Shown piece by piece: positions 8,654 through 17,709 of a DNA stretch of 64,000 bases. The notes under the pieces were generated by a model. That model did not search any database. It was not told the DNA's origin and saw only the letters and a list, made by a program, of their open reading frames with translations. The position numbers and the translations under genes are program-made. The stretch's first letter is position 1, and the number at the start of each line of letters is the position of its first letter. The stretch comes from Belliella alkalica (lineage in GTDB: Bacteria; Bacteroidota; Bacteroidia; Cytophagales; Cyclobacteriaceae): positions 124,001 to 188,000 of the forward strand of contig NZ_JAKZGO010000006.1 in assembly GCF_022549785.1 (NCBI RefSeq). The letters are read 5' to 3'.

Positions 8654-9667
8654 TCACCCAGAAAAAGCCCTTTGTCGCCACTCGCTTTGCTTTACCAATT
8701 TTACAGTTTGCTCATTTGCATATACCTCCACACCCTTTTCTGCCAAATCCAATAAATCGTCATAAGGACCTCGGAGCGAAATCAATTTGACAAAAATCGG
8801 AGCTGTTTCTACCGCTACGAAAAGCAAAATAATCATCAAGTTTGCCATTTTCATCGCTTGACTTTCTTGTGTCAAAACTGACAATGCATCAATTCTTGCA
8901 GCCATCCCATCAAAACCATCAATATTTGGCTGAATCTTAGTGAATTCAGCTTCCCTCAAAGCTACATATCTCTGAATCTCTTGTTCTAACAAATCGATTT
9001 TTTCTTGGTACGTTTGATTCAATAAATCCAAATTTTGCTGTGCAGCATCGAGTTGTTGTTCTTTCTTCTTCGCATTTGAACCCAAACCAATGATACCACT
9101 AGTCCCGTCAGTTTTTGTCCCAAACCTTTCGTAGTCGTATTCTTGCTGCAATCTATCTCGATAACCCACAGCATTTCGCAGTTCGGATCTCAAGCTGTCT
9201 TTTTGTCCTTCAAGCGCATCGATTTCTGTAAATCCATTCTTCAAGGACTCTTTGCTTTGGGCGATCATTTCGGATTTTTTTTCATCCAGCTTCCTATTGA
9301 TTTCTCTTTCAAAAATCTTCAATTCCAATGGTTTGGAAATAACCAAAGCCAAAATAATAGCCATTATCAATCTAGGGATTGCCATTTTCCATTCAGACCA
9401 AGATTTTGCTCTTTTACGCATGCTAGACACAATAAATCTATCAAGATTGAAGATCATCAAACCCCAAATAATCCCAAATCCTATTGCATACCAAATCGAT
9501 TGAAAAACAGTCATCAAAGCGTAGCCTGCTGAGATGGTTGCAAGCAAACCAGTAAAGAAAATTGTACCTCCAATTCCAAAGTATTTATTCCCATCTGTTG
9601 GGGCTTTTTTCAACAAATTGAAATTGGCTCCGCTACAAAACCAAAAGAATTGAGTGACTTTTTTCAT
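8654..9667 (-). CDS. DUF4407 domain membrane protein
   Basis: A 337-residue protein with paired membrane helices near residues 32-75 and another pair near 90-115 and 275-295, with a long coiled-coil between (about 120-265, rich in Glu, Gln, Leu, Asp). The N-terminus FFWFCSGANFNLLKKAPTD is characteristic of DUF4407. The family has no established function. The gene converges with DUF5995 with only 17 bases between and no visible terminator. A TATTTTTG element on the minus strand at 9723-9730 is a candidate promoter. Confidence 0.82.
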   Translation of the reverse strand: MKKVTQFFWFCSGANFNLLKKAPTDGNKYFGIGGTIFFTGLLATISAGYALMTVFQSIWYAIGFGIIWGLMIFNLDRFIVSSMRKRAKSWSEWKMAIPRLIMAIILALVISKPLELKIFEREINRKLDEKKSEMIAQSKESLKNGFTEIDALEGQKDSLRSELRNAVGYRDRLQQEYDYERFGTKTDGTSGIIGLGSNAKKKEQQLDAAQQNLDLLNQTYQEKIDLLEQEIQRYVALREAEFTKIQPNIDGFDGMAARIDALSVLTQESQAMKMANLMIILLFVAVETAPIFVKLISLRGPYDDLLDLAEKGVEVYANEQTVKLVKQSEWRQRAFSG

Positions 9668-9941
9668 AAATGTGTTTCTAAAATAAGAGAATTATATATT
9701 CAAAAAACGAACTAAACCAGTTCAAAAATATCCGAATAGCTTTCATAGGGTAAAAAATGTGTCATAAACCCACTATTTAGCTTTGAAAGCTGTAATTTAT
9801 GTGATAAATAAATTATTCAACACGGATACCACCTAAATAATGAGTACCTTATAGTGGGATAAATTTTCAAAAACGAACACTTAGAGTTCATTATTGAAAC
9901 AATAATCATCCAAAATCACCAGCAAAAACCAACTATTAAAA

Positions 9942-10607
9942 ATGAAAATCAAAAACAATGTCAAGTGTTTATCTCTTGTACTTTTCCTTTTCCTAGGTTT
10001 CTATCCGAATTGTCAAGCACAAAATAGGCCTTTTGAAAATGAAATTAAACACATAATTGAAAAGTATCCTGAAAATGCTTTTGAAAAAGGAGGCATTGTG
10101 TTTACAGGCAGTTCAAGTATTCGACTTTGGGAAAATTTGGTAGAGGATATTCCAAACAATAAAATTATAAATACTGGATTTGGCGGATCACAGACACATG
10201 AACTGCTACTTTATATTGAAGAGACGATACTTCGCTATTCGCCTTCCAAGGTATTTATATATGTAGGGGAAAATGATATTCAAGAAGGAAAAGCTGTTAA
10301 ACAAATTTTGCAAGAATATAAAGAGCTTTACAAGAAAATCATTTCCCATAACCCTAAGACTGAATTGTTTTTCATCAGTGCCAAACCAAGCCCTAGCAGA
10401 TGGGAAAAGCAGAAGCAATTCGAACAATTGAATGAAAAAACATTAGCCTTAAGCCAGCAGTTAGGAAATATGACTTTTATCAATGTTTGGGACGAAATGC
10501 TAGACGACAATGGGAGTCCCAAAGCAAGTCTATTTGTTCAAGACAAGTTACATATGAACGAAAAAGGATATGCCATTTGGGCAAACAAAATAACACCACA
10601 CCTATGA
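9942..10607 (+). CDS. SGNH/GDSL-type esterase, secreted
   Basis: A 221-residue protein with a signal peptide (about 1-26, ending NCQAQ). Motifs of the SGNH hydrolase fold appear in order: the nucleophile block GIVFTGSSSIRLW, the oxyanion Gly in GGSQTHE, the Asn in YVGENDI, and the catalytic Asp/His pair in DKLHMNEKGYAIWA. It probably removes acyl or acetyl groups from a carbohydrate or lipid in the periplasm. The stop overlaps the ATG of the thiamine-binding protein gene by the ATGA arrangement. An inverted repeat ATTATTG/CAATAAT lies about 40 bases upstream (9890-9906). Confidence 0.88.
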   Translation: MKIKNNVKCLSLVLFLFLGFYPNCQAQNRPFENEIKHIIEKYPENAFEKGGIVFTGSSSIRLWENLVEDIPNNKIINTGFGGSQTHELLLYIEETILRYSPSKVFIYVGENDIQEGKAVKQILQEYKELYKKIISHNPKTELFFISAKPSPSRWEKQKQFEQLNEKTLALSQQLGNMTFINVWDEMLDDNGSPKASLFVQDKLHMNEKGYAIWANKITPHL

Positions 10608-10900
10608 AAAAAAATATTGTTAATCTCGGAATTCAAATCATACCAAAAAGCAAATCCATTGACAGTTATGAACTCGTAGATAAAGCTATTGAAGTGATCC
10701 AAAATTCGGGTATCCCTCATGTAGTCACTCCATTCGAAACCGTAATGGAAGGTGAGCAAGATGAATTAATGAAAATCGCCAAAAATGCTCAAGAAGCTGT
10801 TTTTAACGCTGGAGCTGAAGAGGTTTTGGTTTATTACAGAATTCAAATCAGAAAAAACGAAGATGTTTTAATCTCAGACAAAATTGAAAAGTACAAGTAA
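10604..10900 (+). CDS. MTH1187/YkoF-like thiamine-binding family protein
   Basis: A 98-residue protein. I choose the ATG at 10604, which overlaps the previous stop, over an upstream in-frame start that runs into the SGNH gene. The order NLGIQIIPKS, then IQNSGIPHVVTPFETVMEGE, then FNAGAEEVLVYYRIQIRKNED matches the small MTH1187 family (formerly DUF77), whose members bind thiamine or related ligands and form tetramers. No thiamine biosynthesis genes or TPP riboswitch are near. Pairing with an SGNH hydrolase is probably only operonic. Confidence 0.8.
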   Translation: MKKNIVNLGIQIIPKSKSIDSYELVDKAIEVIQNSGIPHVVTPFETVMEGEQDELMKIAKNAQEAVFNAGAEEVLVYYRIQIRKNEDVLISDKIEKYK

Positions 10901-10939
10901 ATTTAAACTTTCAACCTAATTTTTAAATCAAATATAGTT

Positions 10940-12100
10940 ATGAAAAAAATATTTATAATCTTATTAGTATTTGCGGTTTGCAGCCATTCTTTTGCACAAA
11001 TCAAATCCGTAGAATATGATGTAGTATCAAATCAAGTAAACTCAGGTGTACCACTACCTGCTGAAGAGCCTTTCTATATTAGAGGAACATTGCCAAGGAA
11101 TATTGAATTTGTGAAAGTCAAGATAAATAGACCTGGCAGAAACGAAAACCAAACGGAAGAATATAGCTGGAAGACTGCTTTTGATTTTCAAATCAATCAA
11201 TATGAAATCTATGTCGGAAATCCTCTAAAAAGTAATACAGATTATAATCTTGAATTTTATTTTTATGAAAGGGCAGAGGAATCCCAAATGGACGCTGTGA
11301 AAAATGCTCTTCACAAAAACCTTGAATCCTACATCAATGCCAATCTTGAAGTAGCCTCTGGAGGAATAAAATCATACAATAATGATCAAGTAATGATGTC
11401 TCAGATGAATCAAATCGTCGAGAATGGACTGATCGACTATAGACTTTTTTTGGGGAGGGATTTTCCTGGATTTAGTGATTTGGTAAGGCAAAAGTTAGCA
11501 CAAAAAAACAAACTAAAACTCAGGAGAGCTCGATTCAATATCCTTGGAAATAAGGATGGTGAAAATGAAAAAGCTGTCTATGCTGATCAATATGTAAATG
11601 AATTAATAGCAACTGTTCAGAATGAACTGGATCAATTTCTTTCAAGAAGTTTAATGTCTTTGGTAGATATCAGAGAAGTAAATGCTTACCCAACAGAAAA
11701 GAAACCAAATACACTCCCGCTGAACTTTGGGTATGGCGCATTTGCTGTAAAAAGGAGTTTTGGCTCTACAGAATACTTTAATGGCCCAAATATTGGATTA
11801 TCTCTTCCTCTTGGCAATAGAACTTTTCGAAAATTCTTAGGAAACGCTTCGTTTTCTACTGGAGTATTTATCCAAAATTTTGAATCTGAAAATGGCACCA
11901 AAATCTCAGGACCATTGGTCAACCTTCCTATCTATGCAGGATTGGGATATAAATTATTCAATGTCATGAGATTCAACGCTGGAGCAGTAATGATCAACAT
12001 GGATGATACAAATTCAGGCAGTAAAACAAATTACATCCAACCTTATGCAGGTTTAAGCCTTGAATTCAACTTATGGGTTGGGCTAAACAACAGGAGGTAA
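10940..12100 (+). CDS. Secreted envelope protein with barrel-like C-terminus, unrecognised
   Basis: A 386-residue protein with a signal peptide ending SFAQ. After it comes an extracellular-looking N-terminal part (about 20-100), a charged helical middle (about 105-245), and from about 265 a run of alternating strands with glycine and aromatic residues (GYGAFAVKRSF, FSTGVFIQNFES, GLGYKLFNVMRFNAGAVM, YIQPYAGLSLEFNLWVGL), which looks like an outer-membrane barrel. I do not recognise the family. The OmpA gene starts 4 bases later, so the two probably work together in the outer membrane. Confidence 0.7.
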   Translation: MKKIFIILLVFAVCSHSFAQIKSVEYDVVSNQVNSGVPLPAEEPFYIRGTLPRNIEFVKVKINRPGRNENQTEEYSWKTAFDFQINQYEIYVGNPLKSNTDYNLEFYFYERAEESQMDAVKNALHKNLESYINANLEVASGGIKSYNNDQVMMSQMNQIVENGLIDYRLFLGRDFPGFSDLVRQKLAQKNKLKLRRARFNILGNKDGENEKAVYADQYVNELIATVQNELDQFLSRSLMSLVDIREVNAYPTEKKPNTLPLNFGYGAFAVKRSFGSTEYFNGPNIGLSLPLGNRTFRKFLGNASFSTGVFIQNFESENGTKISGPLVNLPIYAGLGYKLFNVMRFNAGAVMINMDDTNSGSKTNYIQPYAGLSLEFNLWVGLNNRR

Positions 12101-12104
12101 TCTG

Positions 12105-14726
12105 ATGAAAAAGCTAATATTCACAATATTCGTATGTACACTCTCAATATCAACTCTTTTTGGTCAGCAAAAAGAGTTTGATTGGAGGTTGGGAGTAAGT
12201 GGCGGCTATTCTAATTATTATGGAGATCTAACTCCACACAGAATAAGAGGCCTATCCAATACCGATGCAATCCATCATCTCTTTTACTTTAATGATAATT
12301 ACTTCGATCAATACTCGTTCAAAATCTCATTAGAAAAAAGCTTGAGCCCTACAGTCGGCTTGCAGTTTAGCTACGGTCAATATCAGTATTCAATGAGTGA
12401 TCGATACATCCAAAGAAACGGAGAGCTTTTGACTACATCTAGGAACTTCGACCGGGCATTGAATTTCCAAAACAAAACAAGAGATATGGGTGTGTCATTT
12501 GTTTTCAAAACAGATAATGACAAATTCCTTTCTTCCAAATCTCTCCTAGCACCCTACTTCACTTTAGGATTTGGGTTTTTGGATTTTGACATCAGTGGAG
12601 ATCTACTTGATGATGACGGAAATCAATACAATTACCTCAATCCAAACACCGTAAATAATGGTATTTACGAAACGGAACTAAGTTCCATTAGAACCGAATT
12701 GGAAAATGGCTATGACTTAGGTACGTTTTATGCAAACTTTGGTCTTGGAATTAGATTGCGACTAGGAAATAGATTTGAAGTATTTGCCCAAAGTGATTTT
12801 ATCCATTCATTTTCAGATTATTTGGATGATGTCAGCGGGACTTATAGAACAACTTACGATAATAGTTTCCAAGCATATGCAGCCAAACCAGGTCCCAATG
12901 TAGTGGATCCAACCGAGCCCAACAGAGGCAAAAATAACGGGTTAAATGATTGGGTGATTTACCATGGAGTAGGTATTAAGTTTAATTTTGGAGCAAGTAA
13001 AACATCTTTCCGTGCACCAAGAATAAGTACTTCATATCCTACTTATAGTCAAAACCAGATCATATCTCCCAAGAAAAAAGAAGCTTTGAAATCGGATACT
13101 ACAGCTATTGAAGAACCTCAAAAGTCTGATTCTGTCCAAGCTGAAAAACTAGGTAATACTTATAACTATTATACCAATATTCAAATGGTAGATCAAGGCT
13201 GGAGAGATAGTCTCGATTACAAAACAAAAGTATTGACTTGGGATCAACAGATTGCGAACAGACGTGAACAGATTTTGAATGGGAGAATTGAAGAAAAATC
13301 TCTTCTTGAAATTCAACAAAAAATGACTGGTTATCAAGCTTTATTAGCCAATGACACCATACTGAATGCTTCAGAAAAAGATTCTCTTCAAAGAGCGACT
13401 GAGAAAAGTTTATTTGGTGTGAGATATAGTCTCGATAGTATTCAAAATCGCAAAGTGCAATACGAAGCAGAAATTGACAGTATTTCCAAGCTTAAAAGTG
13501 ATTACCAAATTCAGTCTCAAGTAAGATCATTTTTACCATACAATTACGATTTGCCATTTGATCAAGCTGATACTACTTTAATAGACAAAGATTCATTAGG
13601 TAATACCTACGCTATCCAAAACCAAATGCTTGGAGAGCTTGCTGAAGATAAAAGTACAAATACAACATTTGCTAAACGAGACTCAATTGCAACATTTGGT
13701 GATACAAACAGTCGGCTAATCACTCAGGTTACTAGGCAGAATCAGGAACCTGATTCTGCCATTCAATTATCCCCTGAAAGAGATCTGGAAAATCAAAAAA
13801 AAAAATCAGACCAAACTGATAGAATCCAAGAATTGGAGGCTGAATCTAGGAAGCTGAAAGCAGAAAGAGATAGCCTAAATGCCTTACCAAGAGAGGTGAT
13901 TTATATGGGTAGCAGAGGTATTTCCCCTACTAATTTAACAACCCAAAAATCAGAGCCAGAAAGAATAACTACCAATAACCAAACTGTAATCAGAGAAAGG
14001 GTAAGACAAGAACCCGCCCCAAGAAGAAGGCGAGATAGAGAAGGTGGGGGATTTTGGAAGACAATAGCAGCATTCTTTGGTGGTGCGGCAGTAGGAAATG
14101 CTGCTGCTTCAAACAATCAGGAACCTTCCGGTTCGGGCAATGCTGAAAATGAAATCAAATCACTTGACCTTGAAGAAATAGACAGAGTGAATAGAGCTGC
14201 TACCACATGGAGTTTTATTGCACTTGGAATTGATCAAGCGGAACTTAGTAGATTAGCCAGAATTTCTGCAGAAGAAAAATCAGCAATGGCAAAAACTATA
14301 ACTTCCCAAAATAAAACAGCAGAAAGAATTCCTGAGACTATAACAGTAAGAGATACTGTCTTTATTGAAAATGATCCAGTGATAAAGCTTTTAAAATCTA
14401 AAGAAATCATTTACTTTAAAATAAACCAGAGAATACCCGAAATGGAAGAGATCCAAAAACTCGAAAGTCTGATTGAGTTTGTGAAGAATAATGAAGGGTA
14501 CAATCTTTTGCTAACAGGCTATGCTGACAATACAGGAAATGTTGCGTACAACTTGAAACTGGCCGATGAAAGAATGAAAGCTGTCGCTGAAATTATTGAA
14601 GAGAAATATGAAATCAACTCTTCAAGAATAACTTTTGAATCTGGTGGACAAGTGATCAGAGGGGCACAAAAATACAGCAACGAAATGGATCGTAAAGTAG
14701 AAGTCCGTATTGAAGCAGCAAACTAA
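12105..14726 (+). CDS. Large OmpA family outer-membrane protein
   Basis: An 873-residue protein with a signal peptide (to about 20). Residues about 25-300 are barrel-like strands. A long charged coiled-coil region follows (about 350-620), then an Arg-rich stretch and a glycine-zipper-like segment (FFGGAAVGNAAA, about 660). The C-terminal 120 residues form an OmpA/MotB domain (LLTGYADNTGNVAYNLKLA and the Arg in DRKVEVRIE), which binds peptidoglycan. It probably tethers the outer membrane to the wall. The linker is unusually long. It forms an operon with the barrel-like gene upstream and ends at a strong terminator. Confidence 0.85.
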   Translation: MKKLIFTIFVCTLSISTLFGQQKEFDWRLGVSGGYSNYYGDLTPHRIRGLSNTDAIHHLFYFNDNYFDQYSFKISLEKSLSPTVGLQFSYGQYQYSMSDRYIQRNGELLTTSRNFDRALNFQNKTRDMGVSFVFKTDNDKFLSSKSLLAPYFTLGFGFLDFDISGDLLDDDGNQYNYLNPNTVNNGIYETELSSIRTELENGYDLGTFYANFGLGIRLRLGNRFEVFAQSDFIHSFSDYLDDVSGTYRTTYDNSFQAYAAKPGPNVVDPTEPNRGKNNGLNDWVIYHGVGIKFNFGASKTSFRAPRISTSYPTYSQNQIISPKKKEALKSDTTAIEEPQKSDSVQAEKLGNTYNYYTNIQMVDQGWRDSLDYKTKVLTWDQQIANRREQILNGRIEEKSLLEIQQKMTGYQALLANDTILNASEKDSLQRATEKSLFGVRYSLDSIQNRKVQYEAEIDSISKLKSDYQIQSQVRSFLPYNYDLPFDQADTTLIDKDSLGNTYAIQNQMLGELAEDKSTNTTFAKRDSIATFGDTNSRLITQVTRQNQEPDSAIQLSPERDLENQKKKSDQTDRIQELEAESRKLKAERDSLNALPREVIYMGSRGISPTNLTTQKSEPERITTNNQTVIRERVRQEPAPRRRRDREGGGFWKTIAAFFGGAAVGNAAASNNQEPSGSGNAENEIKSLDLEEIDRVNRAATTWSFIALGIDQAELSRLARISAEEKSAMAKTITSQNKTAERIPETITVRDTVFIENDPVIKLLKSKEIIYFKINQRIPEMEEIQKLESLIEFVKNNEGYNLLLTGYADNTGNVAYNLKLADERMKAVAEIIEEKYEINSSRITFESGGQVIRGAQKYSNEMDRKVEVRIEAAN

Positions 14727-14804
14727 AAATGAGCTCTTCTCAGAAGTACTGATCACCAAAATTTCTGAAAAAGTCTTCTAAGAGCCATTTTTAAAAAGGA
14801 CAAG

Positions 14805-14858
14805 AAGGTAAGAGGTAATTGGAAAAATTCCAATCACCTCCTACCTTTATTTTTTTTC
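14805..14858 (+). terminator. Terminator after OmpA gene
   Basis: A long stem, left arm 14805-14823 and right arm 14828-14847, with only single-base bulges, and T-run to about 14858. It sits between the OmpA gene and the convergent glutaminase gene, and A-rich sequence on the left may let it serve both strands. Confidence 0.8.
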
Positions 14859-15772
14859 TAAAACAAAGAAAAGGACAATTTGTCGGTCAGCAGCTCCAAT
14901 GCTTTGACTGATTTTACTGAATTACCTTTTTCATTCAGTTCAGGACTCCATACAGCCACACTAAACTTATGAGGCATCACAGCTGCAACCCCTCCTCCTA
15001 CTCCACTTTTCCCAGGCAATCCTACTCTGAACGCAAATTCTCCTGATTCATCATAGAATCCACAGGTCAACATCAACGCATTGATTCTTCTTGCGTGACT
15101 TTCAGAAACTATTTCTCGATTTGCAAAAATTGAATATCCATCATTTGCCAAAAAGGAAAAAGATTTTGCCAGATCTACACAAGACATTTCCATTGCACAA
15201 TGTGAAAAATAAACATCTAGAACTTCCGCTATTTCATTGTCAAAGTTTTTGTATGCTTTAAGAAAGTATGCCATTGCAGTATTTCTTTCGCCATGGTTTT
15301 TTTCTGAATTTTTGACTTGATGGTCAATGTTCACACAGTTTTGACCTGAGATTTCATTGATGAAATCTGATATTTGCTTGATAGGTTCTTCAAATTTGCT
15401 ACACAAGGCATCAGTAATCACCAAAGCTCCTGCATTGATAAACGGATTTCTAGGAATTCCCTTTTCAAACTCAAGCTGGGCTATAGAATTGAAAGGATTG
15501 CCACTTGGCTCTACATTTACCCTAGACCATAGTTTGGATTTGAAAACATGAAAGACCATCGTTAGTGTATGCACTTTGCTGATACTTTGAATAGAAAAGG
15601 GTACTTCACAATCTCCGACCCCATAAACTTTCCCATTCAAATCCACCAAAGCTATTCCAAATCTATCAGGATCTACATGTGCTAGCTCTGGAATATAATC
15701 CGCTACTTTTCCCCGAGGATTTTCCTCCAAGACCTCATTATATACTTCTTCTATTACTTTTTGATAGTCCAT
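14858..15772 (-). CDS. glsA: Glutaminase
   Basis: A 304-residue cytoplasmic enzyme of the serine beta-lactamase-like glutaminase family, hydrolysing glutamine to glutamate and ammonia. Length equals the family norm. The catalytic SxxK appears in FSIQSISKVHTL, followed by VEPSGNPFNS and NPFINAGALVITDAL, and later MSCVDLAKSFSFLANDGY and LPGKSGVGGGV, which line the substrate pocket. It is a single gene, convergent with the OmpA operon and divergent from the 5'-nucleotidase pair. No glutamate decarboxylase or antiporter is adjacent. Confidence 0.95.
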   Translation of the reverse strand: MDYQKVIEEVYNEVLEENPRGKVADYIPELAHVDPDRFGIALVDLNGKVYGVGDCEVPFSIQSISKVHTLTMVFHVFKSKLWSRVNVEPSGNPFNSIAQLEFEKGIPRNPFINAGALVITDALCSKFEEPIKQISDFINEISGQNCVNIDHQVKNSEKNHGERNTAMAYFLKAYKNFDNEIAEVLDVYFSHCAMEMSCVDLAKSFSFLANDGYSIFANREIVSESHARRINALMLTCGFYDESGEFAFRVGLPGKSGVGGGVAAVMPHKFSVAVWSPELNEKGNSVKSVKALELLTDKLSFSLF

Positions 15773-15880
15773 CCCTAAAGTTGTCCTTTATTTTAGTTAG
15801 AAAAAAGGATTACATCGAGTTTGTGTAATGAAAAATAAGATCATCTAAAAAGTCATTAGGGTATAAACAATTAAAACTTT

Positions 15881-15888
15881 TATCTTTG
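15881..15888 (+). promoter_or_regulatory. Candidate -7 element for the 5'-nucleotidase pair
   Basis: TATCTTTG matches the Bacteroidota -7 consensus TAnnTTTG and lies 36 bases before the ATG at 15925. No good -33 TTTG was found. Confidence 0.4.
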
Positions 15889-15924
15889 GGATAATCATAA
15901 TTTGCAGCTTAAAGGATAATTCCA

Positions 15925-16677
15925 ATGAACAAAATATCACTGACAAAGCAATTGTTTTTTGCCAGCATGATCTCTTTACTTTTTCTAAATTGTAGCCCGC
16001 AGCTAGGGTTTCAGTTTCAGGGTAATTATAAAGCTGCTGATGAAACAATCAACCAAGAAGAAAACTTCGTTCAATTTGTTTCTCCTTACAAAGAAGCTAT
16101 GGAAGAGAAAATGGGGACTGTTATTGGTATCTCGGACAAGGCTTTGACGAAAGAAGGCAGGGAAAATTTGTTAGGGAATTTTGTTACTGATATACAAAAA
16201 GAATATGCGGAAAAAAAATTCGGACTTACAATTGATATCTCTATCATCAACAATGGCGGAATGAGAAACGAATTGCCAATTGGACAAATTTCTTTGGGTA
16301 ATCTTTATGAACTTTCTCCTTTTGACAATTACCTTGTTATCTTAGAATTACAATCCAGTGATGTCATAAAACTAGCTGAATTCATGACAGAAAGAAAAAA
16401 CATGTCTGTGAGTGGTATGAGAATACTTGGGCAAGACAATCAGCTAAAAGAATTTTCTGTAAATGGAAAACCCGTAGAGACAGGAAAAACCTATCTTTTA
16501 GCTATTAATGATTACTTAGCCAATGGTGGTGACAATATGGATTTTTTGATCGGATTACCCCTCAAAGAAAACTCAAATATATTGCTAAGGGACATGTTGA
16601 TCGAAATGATTCAGGGAAAAACAAGTGAAGGAAAAAACCTCAATGCTGAAATCGAAGGCAGACAAATTTACAGATAA
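15925..16677 (+). CDS. 5'-nucleotidase C-terminal domain lipoprotein
   Basis: A 250-residue protein consisting only of the C-terminal (substrate-binding) domain of the 5'-nucleotidase/UshA family. A signal peptide ends at LFLNCS, probably a lipoprotein site. Family motifs: GRENLLGNFVTDIQ, then the NNGGMRNELPIGQISLGNLYELSPFDN block that binds the base, and AINDYLANGGDN near the end. The catalytic metallophosphoesterase domain is encoded by the next gene, one base downstream, so the enzyme appears split into two chains that probably assemble in the periplasm. Order is reversed relative to the usual single chain. Confidence 0.88.
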   Translation: MNKISLTKQLFFASMISLLFLNCSPQLGFQFQGNYKAADETINQEENFVQFVSPYKEAMEEKMGTVIGISDKALTKEGRENLLGNFVTDIQKEYAEKKFGLTIDISIINNGGMRNELPIGQISLGNLYELSPFDNYLVILELQSSDVIKLAEFMTERKNMSVSGMRILGQDNQLKEFSVNGKPVETGKTYLLAINDYLANGGDNMDFLIGLPLKENSNILLRDMLIEMIQGKTSEGKNLNAEIEGRQIYR

Positions 16678-16678
16678 G

Positions 16679-17593
16679 ATGCAAAGAAGATCGTTTCTTA
16701 AAAAGAGTATATTGACAGGCTTAGGTTTAAGTCTTGGTGATTCTGTGATGGCTTTATCCAGCCTACATCCTAATTCAAAAAGCATCACAATCATTCACAC
16801 CAATGACATGCATTCTAGGATAGAACCTTTTCCAAATGATGGAGGTAGAAATGCAAATCAAGGAGGAATGACAAAACTAGCATCACTTGTCAAAAAAGTA
16901 AGGTCTGATTCTGACAATGTTCTCTTGTTGGATTCCGGAGATTTTTTCCAGGGAACACCGTATTTCAATCTTTATGGAGGGGAATTAGAGCTCAAACTTA
17001 TGAGCCAAATGGGTTATGATGCGAGCACATTAGGAAATCACGAGTTTGACAATGGCTTGGAAGGAATCAAAAAGCAAATAGAACACGCTAATTTTAATAT
17101 TTTATCCTCAAATTATGAATTCACAGATACTATTCTGAAAGACGCCTTCCTTCCGTACAAGATCTTTAACAAAAGTGGAATAAAAATTGGAGTGTTTGCG
17201 TTAGGTATTTCTTTGGACGGATTAGTGGGATCCAAAAATTATGGGAAGACCAAGTATTTGGACCCTGTAGCTATTGCTGAAGAAATGGTAGAGGAACTGA
17301 AGCGTAAAAAATGTAATTTGATTGTCTGCCTATCCCATTTGGGTTATTCATATCGATCGGAAAAAATCGATGACCTCAAATTGGCAAGTCAAATTTCAGG
17401 AATAGATTTAATTTTGGGTGGACATACCCATACTTTCTTAGATGAGCCTACGCTGGTAAAAAATGCTGAGGGTCATACAACAATTGTAAATCAAGTAGGC
17501 ACGGGAGCTCTTAGATTAGGGAAATTAGATTTTGAATTTTCAAACAGTAACAAAATAACCTATACAAGTTCCAGAAATCTAACAATTTATTAG
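16679..17593 (+). CDS. Tat-exported metallophosphoesterase (5'-nucleotidase N-terminal domain)
   Basis: I start at the ATG at 16679, one base after the previous stop (304 residues); an upstream in-frame start would bury the export signal. The N-terminus MQRRSFLKKSILTGLGLSLG is a twin-arginine signal. The dimetal phosphoesterase motifs follow: HTNDMHSRIEP, DSGDFFQGTP, LGNHEFDNG, CLSHLGY and GGHTHT. It lacks the C-terminal substrate domain, supplied by the previous gene. Likely role is periplasmic hydrolysis of nucleotides or nucleotide sugars. A weak AT-rich terminator follows. Confidence 0.92.
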   Translation: MQRRSFLKKSILTGLGLSLGDSVMALSSLHPNSKSITIIHTNDMHSRIEPFPNDGGRNANQGGMTKLASLVKKVRSDSDNVLLLDSGDFFQGTPYFNLYGGELELKLMSQMGYDASTLGNHEFDNGLEGIKKQIEHANFNILSSNYEFTDTILKDAFLPYKIFNKSGIKIGVFALGISLDGLVGSKNYGKTKYLDPVAIAEEMVEELKRKKCNLIVCLSHLGYSYRSEKIDDLKLASQISGIDLILGGHTHTFLDEPTLVKNAEGHTTIVNQVGTGALRLGKLDFEFSNSNKITYTSSRNLTIY

Positions 17594-17620
17594 AAAATCA
17601 AGCTGAATTTGATTTTTTAT
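17594..17620 (+). terminator. AT-rich terminator before dnaA
   Basis: Stem AAAATCAA (17594-17601) with TTGATTTT (17609-17616), 7-base loop, short T-run. It starts at the stop codon of the metallophosphoesterase gene. Weak because the stem has little GC. Confidence 0.5.
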
Positions 17621-17709
17621 TTAAATTAATTTTCCCCAAATTTGATGCCCTTCAATTAAGGCAAGGAGTTTATTCAATCTTTTCAAAATACAGTATTTCA
17701 ATAAAATAA

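Noticed and set aside
15925-17593. Frameshift in a single 5'-nucleotidase gene
   Set aside because: The two parts are in reverse order to a single chain and each has its own signal peptide, so they are separate genes.
17594-17709. Possible oriC next to dnaA
   Set aside because: No cluster of TTATCCACA-like boxes in this short gap, and neighbours are not the usual dnaN/recF set. A skew plot of the whole genome would be decisive.
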